Positions 1 to 9,219 are shown, counted from the first letter of the stretch. The stretch is 48,783 bases of DNA from Lachnospiraceae bacterium (GCA_011959285.1 BLLW01000025.1:1-48783); one strand, 5' to 3'. Notes: generated by a model not told the origin, from the letters alone. Translations and numbers: made by a program.

Positions 1-153
1 AGGGAATTAGAAAAGATCCCGGAAGATAAAATAAGTTTCATTTTACAGATTATGCAAGGTATAAATGGATTGTATCATGACATTCAATCAGAAAGGCAAG
101 AAACGTTTTCAAAATTAGAGCAGTTGCGCAGGAAAGGCACTGAAATCAAATGA
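1..153 (+). CDS. 3' end of an unknown protein (5' end outside window)
   Basis: An open frame runs from the window edge to a TGA at 151-153 and gives about 50 C-terminal residues, rich in Glu, Lys and Gln and probably helical (it contains FILQIMQGINGLYHD). I do not recognise it firmly. The spacing resembles the tails of small antitoxin-like proteins of Clostridia, but that is only an impression. Its stop overlaps the start of the next gene in an ATGA arrangement, so the two are probably translationally coupled. Confidence 0.55.
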   Translation, partial: RELEKIPEDKISFILQIMQGINGLYHDIQSERQETFSKLEQLRRKGTEIK

Positions 154-764
154 AAAATCTACTGAATTACCAAACATCCGAATACGACTGCGGACCGGTT
201 TCCATCTTAAACGGAATCCGCTATCTCTTTGACAGGGAAGACATTTACCCCGACATGATTAAATTTATCATGCTCTACTGCATGGATACCTATAATGAGG
301 AGGGGGAACTCTGCAAACGCGGAACCTCGCCTGCTGCCATGAGTTATGTGACCAATTGGCTGAATCACTTCGGCGTTATCAAACATTTTCCGCTATACTG
401 TGAACATTTTTCAGGCGAATGCGTGACGCTGACCCCCGGAAGTCCCATTATGGACGCCCTAAAGAAAGGCGGCGTCGTGGTCTTATTTCTTTACCTTGAA
501 ATTGGGCATTATGTACTTTTGACCGGAATCGAGGACGACCGTGTTCTTCTTTTCGATCCCTTTTATGAGGAAGAAGACGACCCCGAACTGGACGAAGAAT
601 ACTTCACCGAGGAAATCACCTTTATCAACGACCAGCCTAAAAAGGCAAACCGTTCCGTCGCGCTGGAACGGTTAAACCGCACCTCTAAGGATTATTATGA
701 GATGGGAGAACTGCCCTGCCGGGACGCTCTGGTGATGTATAACACCAGCCTTACAAAGCTTTGA
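150..764 (+). CDS. C39-like papain-fold cysteine peptidase-type protein
   Basis: 204 residues with the layout of a peptidase C39-like (papain-fold) domain. Gln8 sits just before Cys14 in the motif YDCGP, His120 is in GHYVLL, and Asp136 is in LFDPF, which together give a plausible Gln/Cys/His/Asp catalytic set. There is no signal peptide and no ABC transporter domain, so this is a stand-alone cytosolic protein and not a bacteriocin-exporting C39 ABC transporter. The acidic stretch around residues 139-155 is unusual for the fold. The gene overlaps the preceding one by four bases and is followed by a terminator-like hairpin at 800-838. Family identity is inferred from motif order; substrate and role are unknown. 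It could be a processing protease or an inactive relative. Confidence 0.75.
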   Translation: MKNLLNYQTSEYDCGPVSILNGIRYLFDREDIYPDMIKFIMLYCMDTYNEEGELCKRGTSPAAMSYVTNWLNHFGVIKHFPLYCEHFSGECVTLTPGSPIMDALKKGGVVVLFLYLEIGHYVLLTGIEDDRVLLFDPFYEEEDDPELDEEYFTEEITFINDQPKKANRSVALERLNRTSKDYYEMGELPCRDALVMYNTSLTKL

Positions 765-799
765 AAATCCCTATTGATCCATTATCCTAAACGCATGCC

Positions 800-845
800 A
801 AACATTCAGCCTGTATCTCGTGTGCAAGCTGAATGTTTGTTTTTA
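800..845 (+). terminator. Intrinsic terminator after the C39-like gene
   Basis: An 11-bp perfect inverted repeat (AAACATTCAGC at 800-810, GCTGAATGTTT at 828-838) is followed on the plus strand by GTTTTTATG. The T run is on the plus-strand side, so it mainly serves the plus-strand gene. spoVT converges from the other side. Confidence 0.75.
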
Positions 846-862
846 TGCAAATTTTGAAACGC

Positions 863-1408
863 TCATTGTTCCATCTGTCTTCCGAGAAACCCTGACGCCG
901 ACTGTACCAGCTTCTGTTCCACTTCTCCCATTTTGCCTTTTTCCCCGTTGTCGATCAGAACCACACCTCCTATGATATCTCCCTCGCAGATAATGGGGCT
1001 GATTGCCTCCTGCTCAAAGTCGTCTGTCACATCCTGGGTAATGGGAATAAAATTTGTATCATCCTTTGATGCGATGATCATTTCCCTCTTATTTAATTTT
1101 TCCTCCAGCTCCTTGCTGATCGATTTACCCAAAATACTCTTAAAACCGCCCGATACCGCAATAAACTGATCCCTGTCCGCAATAAGCGCAGTCCGCCCCG
1201 ATACCTGTGCAAGACTTTCCGCATACTGCTTTGCAAATGTATTCATCTCACCAATGGGAGAATATTTTTTTAATATAATCTCTCCCTCTCTGTCGGTAAA
1301 TATTTCCAGCGGATCACTTTCCCTGATGCGGAGGGTCCGTCTAATTTCCTTGGGTATTACAATACGGCCTAGATCGTCTATCCGTCTGACAATGCCTGTC
1401 GCCTTCAT
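863..1408 (-). CDS. spoVT: Stage V sporulation protein T (transcriptional regulator)
   Basis: 181 residues. The N-terminus (about residues 1-50, beginning MKATGIVRRIDDLGRIVIPK) is the swapped-hairpin AbrB/SpoVT DNA-binding domain, and residues 55-181 are the GAF-like C-terminal domain typical of SpoVT. Length matches the family (about 178). In Bacillus, SpoVT is a forespore regulator acting downstream of sigma G that modulates spore-coat and germination genes; that role is inherited here by homology. GGAGG lies nine bases before the ATG. It is monocistronic, converging with the C39-like gene and downstream of the radical SAM gene. Its presence indicates a spore-forming Firmicute. Confidence 0.96.
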   Translation of the reverse strand: MKATGIVRRIDDLGRIVIPKEIRRTLRIRESDPLEIFTDREGEIILKKYSPIGEMNTFAKQYAESLAQVSGRTALIADRDQFIAVSGGFKSILGKSISKELEEKLNKREMIIASKDDTNFIPITQDVTDDFEQEAISPIICEGDIIGGVVLIDNGEKGKMGEVEQKLVQSASGFLGRQMEQ

Positions 1409-1478
1409 AAAAATAAACCTCCATTTACGCTAATAGTAAAAAATTGCTCTTGTACTATTATTTGTAAAAGAAGGTTTA

Positions 1479-2399
1479 TTATACATTAAAATTAATATCA
1501 AACTCTGGTATAAAACTCTCCTTAGCTGTATCCCCTTCCTGAATAAAAGCATTGCGGATTCCCAATTCTATGGCAAAATCCACCACCGACTCATATTCCC
1601 TTTTGGTGACCTTTCTGCACAATTGCTGAAATTCAGAATGTTCCTTAAGCCTCTCAAAAGGCGTGTACTGATTCATCAGGCTGATATACACCTTCTCTCC
1701 ATAAGTTTCATATACGTACCCAAGAACTTCCTTCGCATTTTTCTTATGACCTGGAAGCAAAAGGTGCCTTACCATCGTCCCCCTGCGCATCATCCCATTT
1801 TCATCAAAAACCGGCTCGCCCGTTACCTTGATCATCTCCTGCAGCGCCGCTTTTGCAACGACAGGATAATCCGGCGCTTTTGAATATTTTTCCGCTAAAT
1901 GCGCATCCATATACTTAAAATCAGTCAAAAAAATATCCACGATTCCGCCCAGTTTTTTTATCACATCCTGTTTTTCATAACCACTTCCATTATATACAAT
2001 CGGAAGGGACAACCCCTTTTTCTTAGCCACCCTCACCGCTTCGACAATCTGGAGCATATAATGGTCCGGTGTGACAAGATTGATATTGGCTGCCCCTTTC
2101 TCCTGCAACGCCAAAAAAGTCTCTGAAAGTTCTTCGACGGAAAGCTGTTTTCCTCGCTGTCCTCGTGCAATTTCGTAATTTTGGCAATAGACGCACCTTA
2201 AATTACATCCCGAAAAGAACACCGTCCCAGATCCCTGACTGCCCGATATACACGGCTCCTCCCACATATGAAGGCCTGCTCTTGCAACAAAAATCCTGTT
2301 ATCCGAAAGACAGTAACCCTTCTGCCCTTTTTCCCTCTCCGCCATGCATTCCCTAGGACACAGATTACAGGGACTGTCACTTAATCCATTTCCCTTCAT
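1479..2399 (-). CDS. PflX-like radical SAM protein
   Basis: 306 residues. The radical SAM cluster motif CxxxCxxC is Cys65, Cys69 and Cys72 in GCNLRCVYCQNY. An N-terminal Cys group (Cys11, Cys14, Cys18, Cys30, in CNLCPREC...GYC) resembles the zinc- or cluster-binding segment of the COG1313 PflX/PflA-like family. These proteins look like pyruvate formate-lyase activating enzymes, but their physiological targets are unknown. The ATG directly abuts the TAA stop of the upstream membrane-protein gene (TAAATG), so translation is probably coupled. No glycyl radical enzyme is nearby, so a dedicated PFL-activating role is not supported by context. Confidence 0.88.
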   Translation of the reverse strand: MKGNGLSDSPCNLCPRECMAEREKGQKGYCLSDNRIFVARAGLHMWEEPCISGSQGSGTVFFSGCNLRCVYCQNYEIARGQRGKQLSVEELSETFLALQEKGAANINLVTPDHYMLQIVEAVRVAKKKGLSLPIVYNGSGYEKQDVIKKLGGIVDIFLTDFKYMDAHLAEKYSKAPDYPVVAKAALQEMIKVTGEPVFDENGMMRRGTMVRHLLLPGHKKNAKEVLGYVYETYGEKVYISLMNQYTPFERLKEHSEFQQLCRKVTKREYESVVDFAIELGIRNAFIQEGDTAKESFIPEFDINFNV

Positions 2400-3800
2400 T
2401 TATTCCGTTTCCTCATATCGCTCTTCCCATTCATCCCGTGGAATCGCCGTAATATTTCCCACATCATAATAAACTTCATAAAACAGATTGATCCAATAGT
2501 CCTTGTCATCCTCAAGTTCCGACTCATGGACATTACTATAGGGATTTTGAAACTCTTCCCTCAATTTAGGAACCACCACGATACCATCCCCATTGGGATC
2601 CGCCCTGTCCGCCCGTATCATGCCAATCCGCTCCTGCTCCTCCCTGTAAATTCTTGCCAGATTGACCAGATTATCCAAATAGGTAAAGAACAGCCATACA
2701 CACAAAATACTGACAAGGCTATATTTTGCTGCCCTCACTGCCAGCTCCATCTGCGCCATATCTGCAATTCCCTGAATGCAAGCAATGAACAAAAAAATCC
2801 CTGCGCCAAAAAATGCCCTGTTCATAGGCGTGGGGGCAATCGCAAGAGCATAGCTTGTCGCCACTGCCACCACCAGAAACAAAACTGTTTCATTTTCTCT
2901 TATCTGCTGCCAGCTGCCCAGCCTTTTTTGAAGCGCCAGAAATACCAGCGTAATCACCGTTATAATAATGACCGTCCAAAACAGCTCCCTTATAGTAAGC
3001 GTGATCTTATAGACTCTAGAAAGGAAACCTACTATGCCATTGTAAGCGTCCTCAGACATGACCTCGCTTCTATTTCTGACACCGGGCGCAGATATCATTC
3101 CCAGAATACCGCAGCACATTCCTATAACGCCGGATATCATAAAGGGATAAATACACCTCTTCCCTGTCTTTTTCTTATTCAGCCAGAAATTAAACCCAAA
3201 CAAAAGCACCAGCAAGAGACCGCCGCCGGAGGTATTTTCATTACACCATCCCGCAAGCACGCCAAAGAAAAAGGTTCCTAACGCCAAAGCCCATCCATGT
3301 TTTATCTTTTCCGGATGCTCCAAAAAATATCGGTAAAAGGTGACGAACCCCAAAATAAACACACTACCCCACAAGTAATTACAAGCGCCGCAGATCCATA
3401 GCATGGTCTGTCCAAAACTCACTGCATACTTCCACAAAAAGGTAATAATTAGCAGCAGGACTAAAAGATCATATTTCCTTTTACGGCGGATATTCTTATA
3501 CATCAGCAAAACCAGCGCAAGGAACATCAGACTGTTCACCACATTAAATACCTGCTTGTCCACCGCCAGCGACAGCCTCACATTAAACTGTCCTATAATC
3601 CTCCCGCTGTTCGACAAATATTCCCCATACTGCTGCTTCACTAAATCCCAGATAGATTCTGCCTTTCTCACCTCAATTGCATAGGCATAATCATCTGACA
3701 TATAGGGCGTCAGCACATTATAGACAAAAATCATCAGAAATGCGATTGCCAGGATAAACCAAAATATATGTTTTCTATGTTTTTCTACGAAAGCCGCCAT
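2400..3800 (-). CDS. Polytopic membrane protein (DUF6056-like)
   Basis: 466 residues with roughly ten hydrophobic helices, beginning at residues 13-30. An extracytoplasmic-looking loop follows helix 1 (MSDDYAYAIEVRKAESIWDL, then NSGRIIGQ). This DD-containing loop after helix 1 and the overall shape recall DUF6056 / GT-C-like membrane glycosyltransferases of Firmicutes, without proof of activity. A short soluble tail (from about residue 400) is charged. I use the ATG at 3800, preceded by AAAGGAAAC, because a good promoter (-10 at 3832-3837) lies upstream and excludes the in-frame ATG at 3860. Coupled to the downstream radical SAM gene. Function unknown. Confidence 0.75.
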   Translation of the reverse strand: MAAFVEKHRKHIFWFILAIAFLMIFVYNVLTPYMSDDYAYAIEVRKAESIWDLVKQQYGEYLSNSGRIIGQFNVRLSLAVDKQVFNVVNSLMFLALVLLMYKNIRRKRKYDLLVLLLIITFLWKYAVSFGQTMLWICGACNYLWGSVFILGFVTFYRYFLEHPEKIKHGWALALGTFFFGVLAGWCNENTSGGGLLLVLLFGFNFWLNKKKTGKRCIYPFMISGVIGMCCGILGMISAPGVRNRSEVMSEDAYNGIVGFLSRVYKITLTIRELFWTVIIITVITLVFLALQKRLGSWQQIRENETVLFLVVAVATSYALAIAPTPMNRAFFGAGIFLFIACIQGIADMAQMELAVRAAKYSLVSILCVWLFFTYLDNLVNLARIYREEQERIGMIRADRADPNGDGIVVVPKLREEFQNPYSNVHESELEDDKDYWINLFYEVYYDVGNITAIPRDEWEERYEETE

Positions 3801-3831
3801 ATTGTTTCCTTTCTTTGCCATCCGATACCCT

Positions 3832-3860
3832 ATTTTAACAAACACCGATTGGGAATGCAA
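3832..3860 (-). promoter_or_regulatory. Sigma-A promoter for the membrane protein / radical SAM pair
   Basis: Read on the minus strand: TTGCAT (3860-3855), 17 bases, TAAAAT (3837-3832), with TGT directly before it as an extended -10. Transcription would start near 3825, just upstream of the ribosome-binding site for the ATG at 3800. Confidence 0.7.
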
Positions 3861-4096
3861 CGCTAAGGTCCCGATTCAGCCTGCAAGGGCAGGACAACAG
3901 TATGGACGTTCTTGCCTCATGGTGTGTTCGCTTTGTTATTATAAACGGCTATCTTGCTTTCTATGTTATATCTGATTATCTTTATCCATAAAACGATATT
4001 ATTCATTAAATATTCATCACAAACACATTGACATTATATCAAAGCGATCCGGCTCAGAAAATAATTTTCGTGTTTACCGCAAGGGTGAACTGTCAC
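3861..4096. other. Intergenic region with no gene seen
   Basis: AT-rich spacer between the divergent membrane-protein and mutS2 promoters. It holds a short hairpin (CCTGC/GCAGG near 3881-3894) and, on the minus strand, an orphan extended -10 box TGATATAAT (4041-4033) with only a weak -35. I found no coding frame, tRNA or riboswitch core. A small RNA or second upstream promoter is possible but unproven. Confidence 0.4.
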
Positions 4097-4125
4097 TGGT
4101 TTACTGCCCAAAAGTATGCTATACT
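4097..4125 (+). promoter_or_regulatory. Promoter for mutS2
   Basis: TGGTTT (4097-4102), a 17-base spacer and TATACT (4120-4125) with an extended -10 TGC. The gene starts 40 bases downstream. Confidence 0.65.
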
Positions 4126-4164
4126 TATGGGAAATAGACAAAAATAGTAAAGGTCAGGTCTTTT

Positions 4165-6546
4165 ATGAACGAAAAAGTTTTACAAACATTAGAATATACA
4201 AAAATCATTGGTTTATTAACAGAGAAAGCCACCTCCGCGCCCGGGCGGGCATTATGTCAAGAATTAAAGCCACAGACGGATTTATCCGCAATCAGGACAG
4301 CGCAGCAGGAGACTGCAGATGCCTTGTCCATGCTTTTTTCCAAGGGGTCAACCTCCTTTGGCGGAAACCGGGACGTTTCCGGGGCGCTGCGGAGCCTAGA
4401 AATCGGCAGCACGCTCTCCGCGCCGGAACTGTTAAAAATTGCCGGGCTTCTTAGCAATGTAAGCAGGATAAAATCTTACGGCAAGGGGACCCGGGATGAA
4501 GAAAAGGAGACCTCACTGACTGCCTATTTTCAGGCGTTAGAGCCCCTTACTTCGCTTTGTACCGAAATCAATCGCTGTATTCTCTCTGAGGAAGAAATTG
4601 CAGATGATGCAAGCCCAGGGCTGAAACATGTAAGACGTTCCATTGCGCTTACCGGCGATAAGATCCACTCTCAGCTTACCAGCATGGTAAACGGCTCTTA
4701 CCGGAGTTACCTGCAGGATGCGGTGATTACCATGCGGGACAACCGCTACTGTATTCCTGTGAAAGCAGAATATAAGAGTCAGGTTCCCGGCATGGTGCAT
4801 GACCAGTCTTCCACCGGCTCCACCTTCTTTATTGAGCCTACCGCCATTGTGAACCTGAATAATCAGTTGAAGGAACTTGCAATCAAGGAAAAGGAAGAAA
4901 TTGAAGCTGTTCTGGCTGATTTAAGCGTACAGACGGGAGAACATGTTTTTGAAATCTCAGAAGACCAGCGAATCATGACGTATCTTGATTTTGTGTTTGC
5001 AAAGGCATCCCTTGCCATGGAGGAAAATGCCACCATGCCCCTTTTCAATACGGATCATTACATCCATATCCGCAAAGGGCGGCATCCCCTTCTACCTCCC
5101 AAGAAAGTAGTCCCTATCGACATTCACTTGGGGAAGGACTTTGATCTGCTTGTGGTGACAGGTCCTAACACCGGCGGCAAGACGGTTTCTCTGAAAACAG
5201 TGGGACTCTTTACCCTGATGGGTCAGGCGGGACTTCACATTCCGGCATTAGACCGGTCAGAGTTATCCATATTTACGGAGGTGTTTGCCGATATCGGAGA
5301 TGAACAAAGCATCGAGCAAAGTCTCAGTACTTTTTCCTCTCATATGACCAGCATTGTTTCCATCTTGAAAAATGCAGATGAAAATTCTCTGTGTCTGTTT
5401 GATGAATTGGGTGCGGGCACCGACCCTACGGAAGGAGCTGCCCTTGCCATTGCCATTTTGGATCATCTCCACACCAGAGGCATCCGCACCATGGCGACCA
5501 CCCATTACAGCGAACTTAAAGTGTTTGCGTTGTCCACAGATTTTGTAGAAAATGCCTGCTGCGAATTTAATGTGGAGACCTTAGCTCCCACCTACCGACT
5601 CTTAATCGGTATCCCCGGAAAGAGCAATGCCTTTGCCATTTCCTCCAAGCTGGGACTTCCCGACTTTATCATAGAAGAAGCAAAATCTCAGATTACCTCC
5701 GAAGATAAAAGCTTTGAAGACCTGCTCACTGACTTAGAGCAAAGCCGCGTCACTATAGAAAAGGAACGTCTGGAGATTGCTTCCTACAAAGAAGAAGTAA
5801 AATCCCTAAAAGAAAAACTACAGTCAAAGAATGAAAAGATAGACAACGCTAAGGAGCGCATCCTGCGGGAAGCAAACGAGCAGGCAAGAGAAATCCTGCA
5901 GGAAGCAAAGAACGTAGCCGACGAGACCATCCGCATCTACCAGAAGGCAGGTCCCGGCGCTTCCTTAAAAGATTTGGAAAAAACCAGAGAACGCCTGCGC
6001 GGCGAAATTGGCCGGAAAAATGACAAGCTGGCATTAAAAGCAAAAGAACCCCAGAAGGATAAGCAGTTAAAGCCCGAACATCTCAAGATTGGCGACAGTG
6101 TCAAAATCCTTTCCATGGGACTTAAAGGAACCGTAAGCACCCTCCCCGACCACAAGGGCAACCTATTCGTGCAGTGCGGCATCATGCGTTCTCAGGCAAA
6201 TATAAAAGACCTTGCATTGCTTGCAGATGAAACGCCTTCCGGACTTTCTTCCCTGCAAAAGAGCCATACAAGCAGGGTAAAAATGTCCAAATCCTTAAGC
6301 ATTTCTTCCGAGATCAATTTGCTTGGAAAGACTGTGGATGAAGCCCTTTCAGAACTGGATAAGTATCTGGACGATGCATACCTTGCCCACCTGTCCACCG
6401 TGAGGGTCGTCCACGGCAAAGGAACTGGCGCCTTAAGGAGCGCTGTCCAAAGCCATTTAAAAAGAGTCAAATACGTCAAGTCCTACCGCCTCGGGGAGTA
6501 CGGAGAAGGTAACGCAGGTGTCACAATTGTAACATTCAAGGATTAA
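4165..6546 (+). CDS. mutS2: MutS2 ATPase with C-terminal Smr domain
   Basis: 793 residues, the normal MutS2 length. Order: MutS core/lever region (about 1-300), ATPase domain with Walker A GPNTGGKT at 333-340 and Walker B-type DELGAGTD at 413-420, a long charged coiled coil (about 520-620), a KOW-like segment, and a C-terminal Smr domain (about 715-793) with HGKGTGALR. The protein binds branched DNA or collided ribosomes; in Bacillus MutS2 has been linked to recombination control and ribosome rescue. The usual LDLRG motif at the start of Smr reads INLLG here, so nuclease activity may be altered. First gene of a plus-strand group with the two-component system and trmL. Confidence 0.95.
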   Translation: MNEKVLQTLEYTKIIGLLTEKATSAPGRALCQELKPQTDLSAIRTAQQETADALSMLFSKGSTSFGGNRDVSGALRSLEIGSTLSAPELLKIAGLLSNVSRIKSYGKGTRDEEKETSLTAYFQALEPLTSLCTEINRCILSEEEIADDASPGLKHVRRSIALTGDKIHSQLTSMVNGSYRSYLQDAVITMRDNRYCIPVKAEYKSQVPGMVHDQSSTGSTFFIEPTAIVNLNNQLKELAIKEKEEIEAVLADLSVQTGEHVFEISEDQRIMTYLDFVFAKASLAMEENATMPLFNTDHYIHIRKGRHPLLPPKKVVPIDIHLGKDFDLLVVTGPNTGGKTVSLKTVGLFTLMGQAGLHIPALDRSELSIFTEVFADIGDEQSIEQSLSTFSSHMTSIVSILKNADENSLCLFDELGAGTDPTEGAALAIAILDHLHTRGIRTMATTHYSELKVFALSTDFVENACCEFNVETLAPTYRLLIGIPGKSNAFAISSKLGLPDFIIEEAKSQITSEDKSFEDLLTDLEQSRVTIEKERLEIASYKEEVKSLKEKLQSKNEKIDNAKERILREANEQAREILQEAKNVADETIRIYQKAGPGASLKDLEKTRERLRGEIGRKNDKLALKAKEPQKDKQLKPEHLKIGDSVKILSMGLKGTVSTLPDHKGNLFVQCGIMRSQANIKDLALLADETPSGLSSLQKSHTSRVKMSKSLSISSEINLLGKTVDEALSELDKYLDDAYLAHLSTVRVVHGKGTGALRSAVQSHLKRVKYVKSYRLGEYGEGNAGVTIVTFKD

Positions 6547-6572
6547 CACGTTTCTAAGAAAGTGAGGTTCCT

Positions 6573-7274
6573 ATGGTAAACAGACAAAAAATCCTAATCG
6601 TAGATGACGACAGCAATATTGCAGAATTAATCTCTCTCTATCTGACCAAAGAATGCTTTGAAACCATGATTGCCGGTGATGGAGAAACCGCGCTGCTGCT
6701 GGCGGATTCTTTTGCTCCCAATTTGATTTTACTGGACCTGATGCTTCCCGGCATCGATGGCTACCAAGTATGCCGCGAAATCCGCGCCAAATCTACCACC
6801 CCCATCATCATGCTTTCCGCCAAAGGAGAAATCTTTGATAAAGTGTTGGGACTGGAACTAGGCGCCGACGACTACATGGAAAAACCTTTTGATTCCAAAG
6901 AATTGGTTGCCCGGGTAAAGGCAGTGCTGCGCAGATATAAGCCCTCCTTTTCCTCCCCGGAATCTTCTAACGACAAGTGTGTGGAATACCCGGATCTTAT
7001 CATTAACCAAACCAATTATTCTGTCCTGTATATGGGAAAAACGGTGGAAATGCCCCCCAAGGAGCTGGAGCTTTTGTACTTTCTTGCTTCCTCTCCCAAT
7101 CACGTATTTACCAGAGAGCAGCTCCTTGACCAAATCTGGGGATATGAATATATCGGGGACACTCGGACCGTGGATGTACACATCAAGCGCCTCCGCGAAA
7201 AAATAAACGATCACGCCGGCTGGCGCATCGCCACCATCTGGGGCATCGGCTACAAATTTGAGGTGCGCCAATGA
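6573..7274 (+). CDS. OmpR-family response regulator
   Basis: 233 residues: receiver domain (1-120) with acidic residues Asp11-Asp13, phosphoacceptor Asp55 in LILLDLMLPG and conserved Lys in MEKPF, followed by a winged-helix DNA-binding domain (about 135-230) with TREQLLDQIWGYEY and TRTVDVHIKRLREKI. GAGG precedes the ATG by five bases. It overlaps the downstream kinase start by four bases (ATGA), so the two form a cognate pair. Target genes cannot be deduced from the window. Confidence 0.95.
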   Translation: MVNRQKILIVDDDSNIAELISLYLTKECFETMIAGDGETALLLADSFAPNLILLDLMLPGIDGYQVCREIRAKSTTPIIMLSAKGEIFDKVLGLELGADDYMEKPFDSKELVARVKAVLRRYKPSFSSPESSNDKCVEYPDLIINQTNYSVLYMGKTVEMPPKELELLYFLASSPNHVFTREQLLDQIWGYEYIGDTRTVDVHIKRLREKINDHAGWRIATIWGIGYKFEVRQ

Positions 7275-8695
7275 GGAAGACCCTTTACTTAAAGTTTCTG
7301 CTTGCCTACTTTATTTTTGGCTTTTTCGGTTTCATGGTGGTTGCCACCTTTGTGAGCAGCATGACTATGGAACACCTTAAACGAGAAAAGGCAGACGCTC
7401 TTTACAGAGAAGCTACCTTGATTGCAAACACCTATGCTTCGGATCTGTACAACAATGAAACTTCCCTGGACACGGTAAAAAAGCAGCTGGATGCTTTGGA
7501 CACCTACCTTTCAGCGAATCTCTGGATCATCAACCCCTCCGGTCGTATGATCCTGGATTCCCAATCCCCTCTTGACGTGGAAACAGAAACCGTGATTACC
7601 GATTTCGACCCTACCGTCACGGAAAACACCTACTATACCATAGGCAATTTTTTTGACAGCTTTTTAGAAGAACAGCTGAGCGTATTTGCTCCCATTACCT
7701 CGGATTATAAAGTCCGCGGATATGTGGTGATTCATTATCCTATAAGCAGCATAGAGACCTCCTGCAACAGCCTTCTGAATATCTCTTATCTGATGCTGAT
7801 CATCCTATTTTTGCTCTCCATGATTATTCTGATCTTCTTCACAGAGATGGTCTATCTTCCTTTGCGCAAAATTACGGAAGCCACTGAGCAGTATGCTGCC
7901 GGCAACATGCAATATGAATTTCAGATTGACAGCGAGGATGAGATTGGCTACCTCGGCGCCACCATCTCCTACATGGCAAGCGAGATTGCCCGTTCTGAGG
8001 ATGACCAGAAGAAATTCGTGGCAAACGTTTCCCACGACTTCCGCTCCCCCTTAACCTCCATCAAGGGCTACTTAGAAGCCATGCTGGACGGCACCATCCC
8101 ACCGGAGCTGTACGAAAAATACCTGACCATCGTCTTAAACGAGACAGACCGGCTGACCAAATTGACCAACAGTCTGCTCACCTTAAATAATTTGAATACT
8201 AGGGGAATCATGCTGGATAAAAGCTTTTTTGACATCAACAAAGTCATCCGCAATACGGCTGCTTCTTTTGAAGGAACCTGCAAGAATAAAACCATCGCCA
8301 TCGAACTGATTCTCACAGGTGATGAACTGCTGGTAAATGCCGACATTGGCAAAATTCAGCAGGTACTGTACAACCTTCTGGACAATGCCATCAAATTCAG
8401 CCATCCCGATTCCATCATCAAAATCGAGACCACTGAAAAGCATAACAAAATATTTGTATCTGTGAAAGACAGCGGCATTGGCATCCCCAAGGATAACTTA
8501 AAATTAATCTGGGATCGCTTTTACAAGTCGGATTTATCCCGAGGCAAAGATAAAAAAGGAACCGGGCTGGGACTTTCCATCACCAAGGAAATCATCCATG
8601 CCCACGGAGAGCATATCAATGTTATCAGCACAGAAGGGGTTGGAACGGAATTTATATTTTCCCTTCCTGTTGCTGCTGATGAGAATGAAGATTAG
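7271..8695 (+). CDS. Membrane sensor histidine kinase
   Basis: 474 residues. Helix 1 spans about 8-30, an extracytoplasmic sensor region about 31-168 and helix 2 about 170-192. Then come a HAMP linker (to about 240), the HisKA domain with His255 in NVSHDFRSPL and the HATPase domain (N-box DNAIKFS, G1 DSGIGIP, G2 GTGLGLS). It autophosphorylates His255 and passes phosphate to the overlapping response regulator. The signal is unknown; the sensor region of about 140 residues has no motif I recognise. Confidence 0.94.
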   Translation: MRKTLYLKFLLAYFIFGFFGFMVVATFVSSMTMEHLKREKADALYREATLIANTYASDLYNNETSLDTVKKQLDALDTYLSANLWIINPSGRMILDSQSPLDVETETVITDFDPTVTENTYYTIGNFFDSFLEEQLSVFAPITSDYKVRGYVVIHYPISSIETSCNSLLNISYLMLIILFLLSMIILIFFTEMVYLPLRKITEATEQYAAGNMQYEFQIDSEDEIGYLGATISYMASEIARSEDDQKKFVANVSHDFRSPLTSIKGYLEAMLDGTIPPELYEKYLTIVLNETDRLTKLTNSLLTLNNLNTRGIMLDKSFFDINKVIRNTAASFEGTCKNKTIAIELILTGDELLVNADIGKIQQVLYNLLDNAIKFSHPDSIIKIETTEKHNKIFVSVKDSGIGIPKDNLKLIWDRFYKSDLSRGKDKKGTGLGLSITKEIIHAHGEHINVISTEGVGTEFIFSLPVAADENED

Positions 8696-8724
8696 AAACA
8701 TACAAATCAGACAAGGAGTTTATC

Positions 8725-9219
8725 ATGCATATCATTTTACATCAGCCGGAAATACCGGCAAATACGGGAAATATTGGAAGAACCTGTGTAGCCACAGGTA
8801 CAGATCTGCATTTAATAGAGCCTTTAGGATTTCGTTTAACGGAAAAGGACCTTAAACGCGCCGGAATGGATTATTGGGAACACTTAAAGGTTACCAGATA
8901 TATGAACTTTGACGAATTTAAGTCTTTACATCCAAAAGCTAAAATCTGGATGGCGACCACCAAAGCAAAACCGTCTTACACAGATGCTGCCTTTGGTCCT
9001 GATGATTTTATTATGTTCGGAAAAGAAAGTGCCGGAATTCCTGAAGAAATTCTGGTTGATTATGAGAGGACCTGCATCCGCATCCCCATGCTTCCCCAGA
9101 TTCGTTCCCTAAATCTGTCCAACTCCGTCGCCATCGTACTCTATGAAGCTTTGCGCCAGCAAAACTTTTCACAGATGCAGCTAGAAGGAGACCTTCACAG
9201 GCTGCACTGGAAGAAATAA
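8725..9219 (+). CDS. trmL: tRNA (cytidine/uridine-34 2'-O) methyltransferase
   Basis: 164 residues, a typical TrmL/YibK-type minimal SPOUT methyltransferase. It begins MHIILHQPEIPANTGNIGRT and has the trefoil-knot AdoMet site GKESAGIP, then RSLNLSNSVAIVLYEA near the C-terminus. The enzyme methylates the 2'-O of the wobble nucleotide in tRNA-Leu in E. coli. AAGGAG precedes the ATG. It follows the kinase gene by 29 bases and is probably cotranscribed with it. Confidence 0.95.
   Translation: MHIILHQPEIPANTGNIGRTCVATGTDLHLIEPLGFRLTEKDLKRAGMDYWEHLKVTRYMNFDEFKSLHPKAKIWMATTKAKPSYTDAAFGPDDFIMFGKESAGIPEEILVDYERTCIRIPMLPQIRSLNLSNSVAIVLYEALRQQNFSQMQLEGDLHRLHWKK

Noticed and set aside
2526-3281. A 251-residue plus-strand frame opposite the DUF6056-like gene
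   Set aside because: Antisense to a well-supported membrane protein gene with a promoter and start site; His/Cys/Arg-rich composition, no motifs and no ribosome-binding site.
4028-4056. TTGACA at 4028-4033 as mutS2 -35
   Set aside because: No -10 at 16-18 bases downstream (GGCTCA instead); the extended -10 at 4120-4125 is better placed.
3861-4096. Riboswitch or small RNA upstream of mutS2
   Set aside because: I found no known riboswitch core and no strong -35 for the orphan -10 at 4033-4041; evidence is too thin to call.
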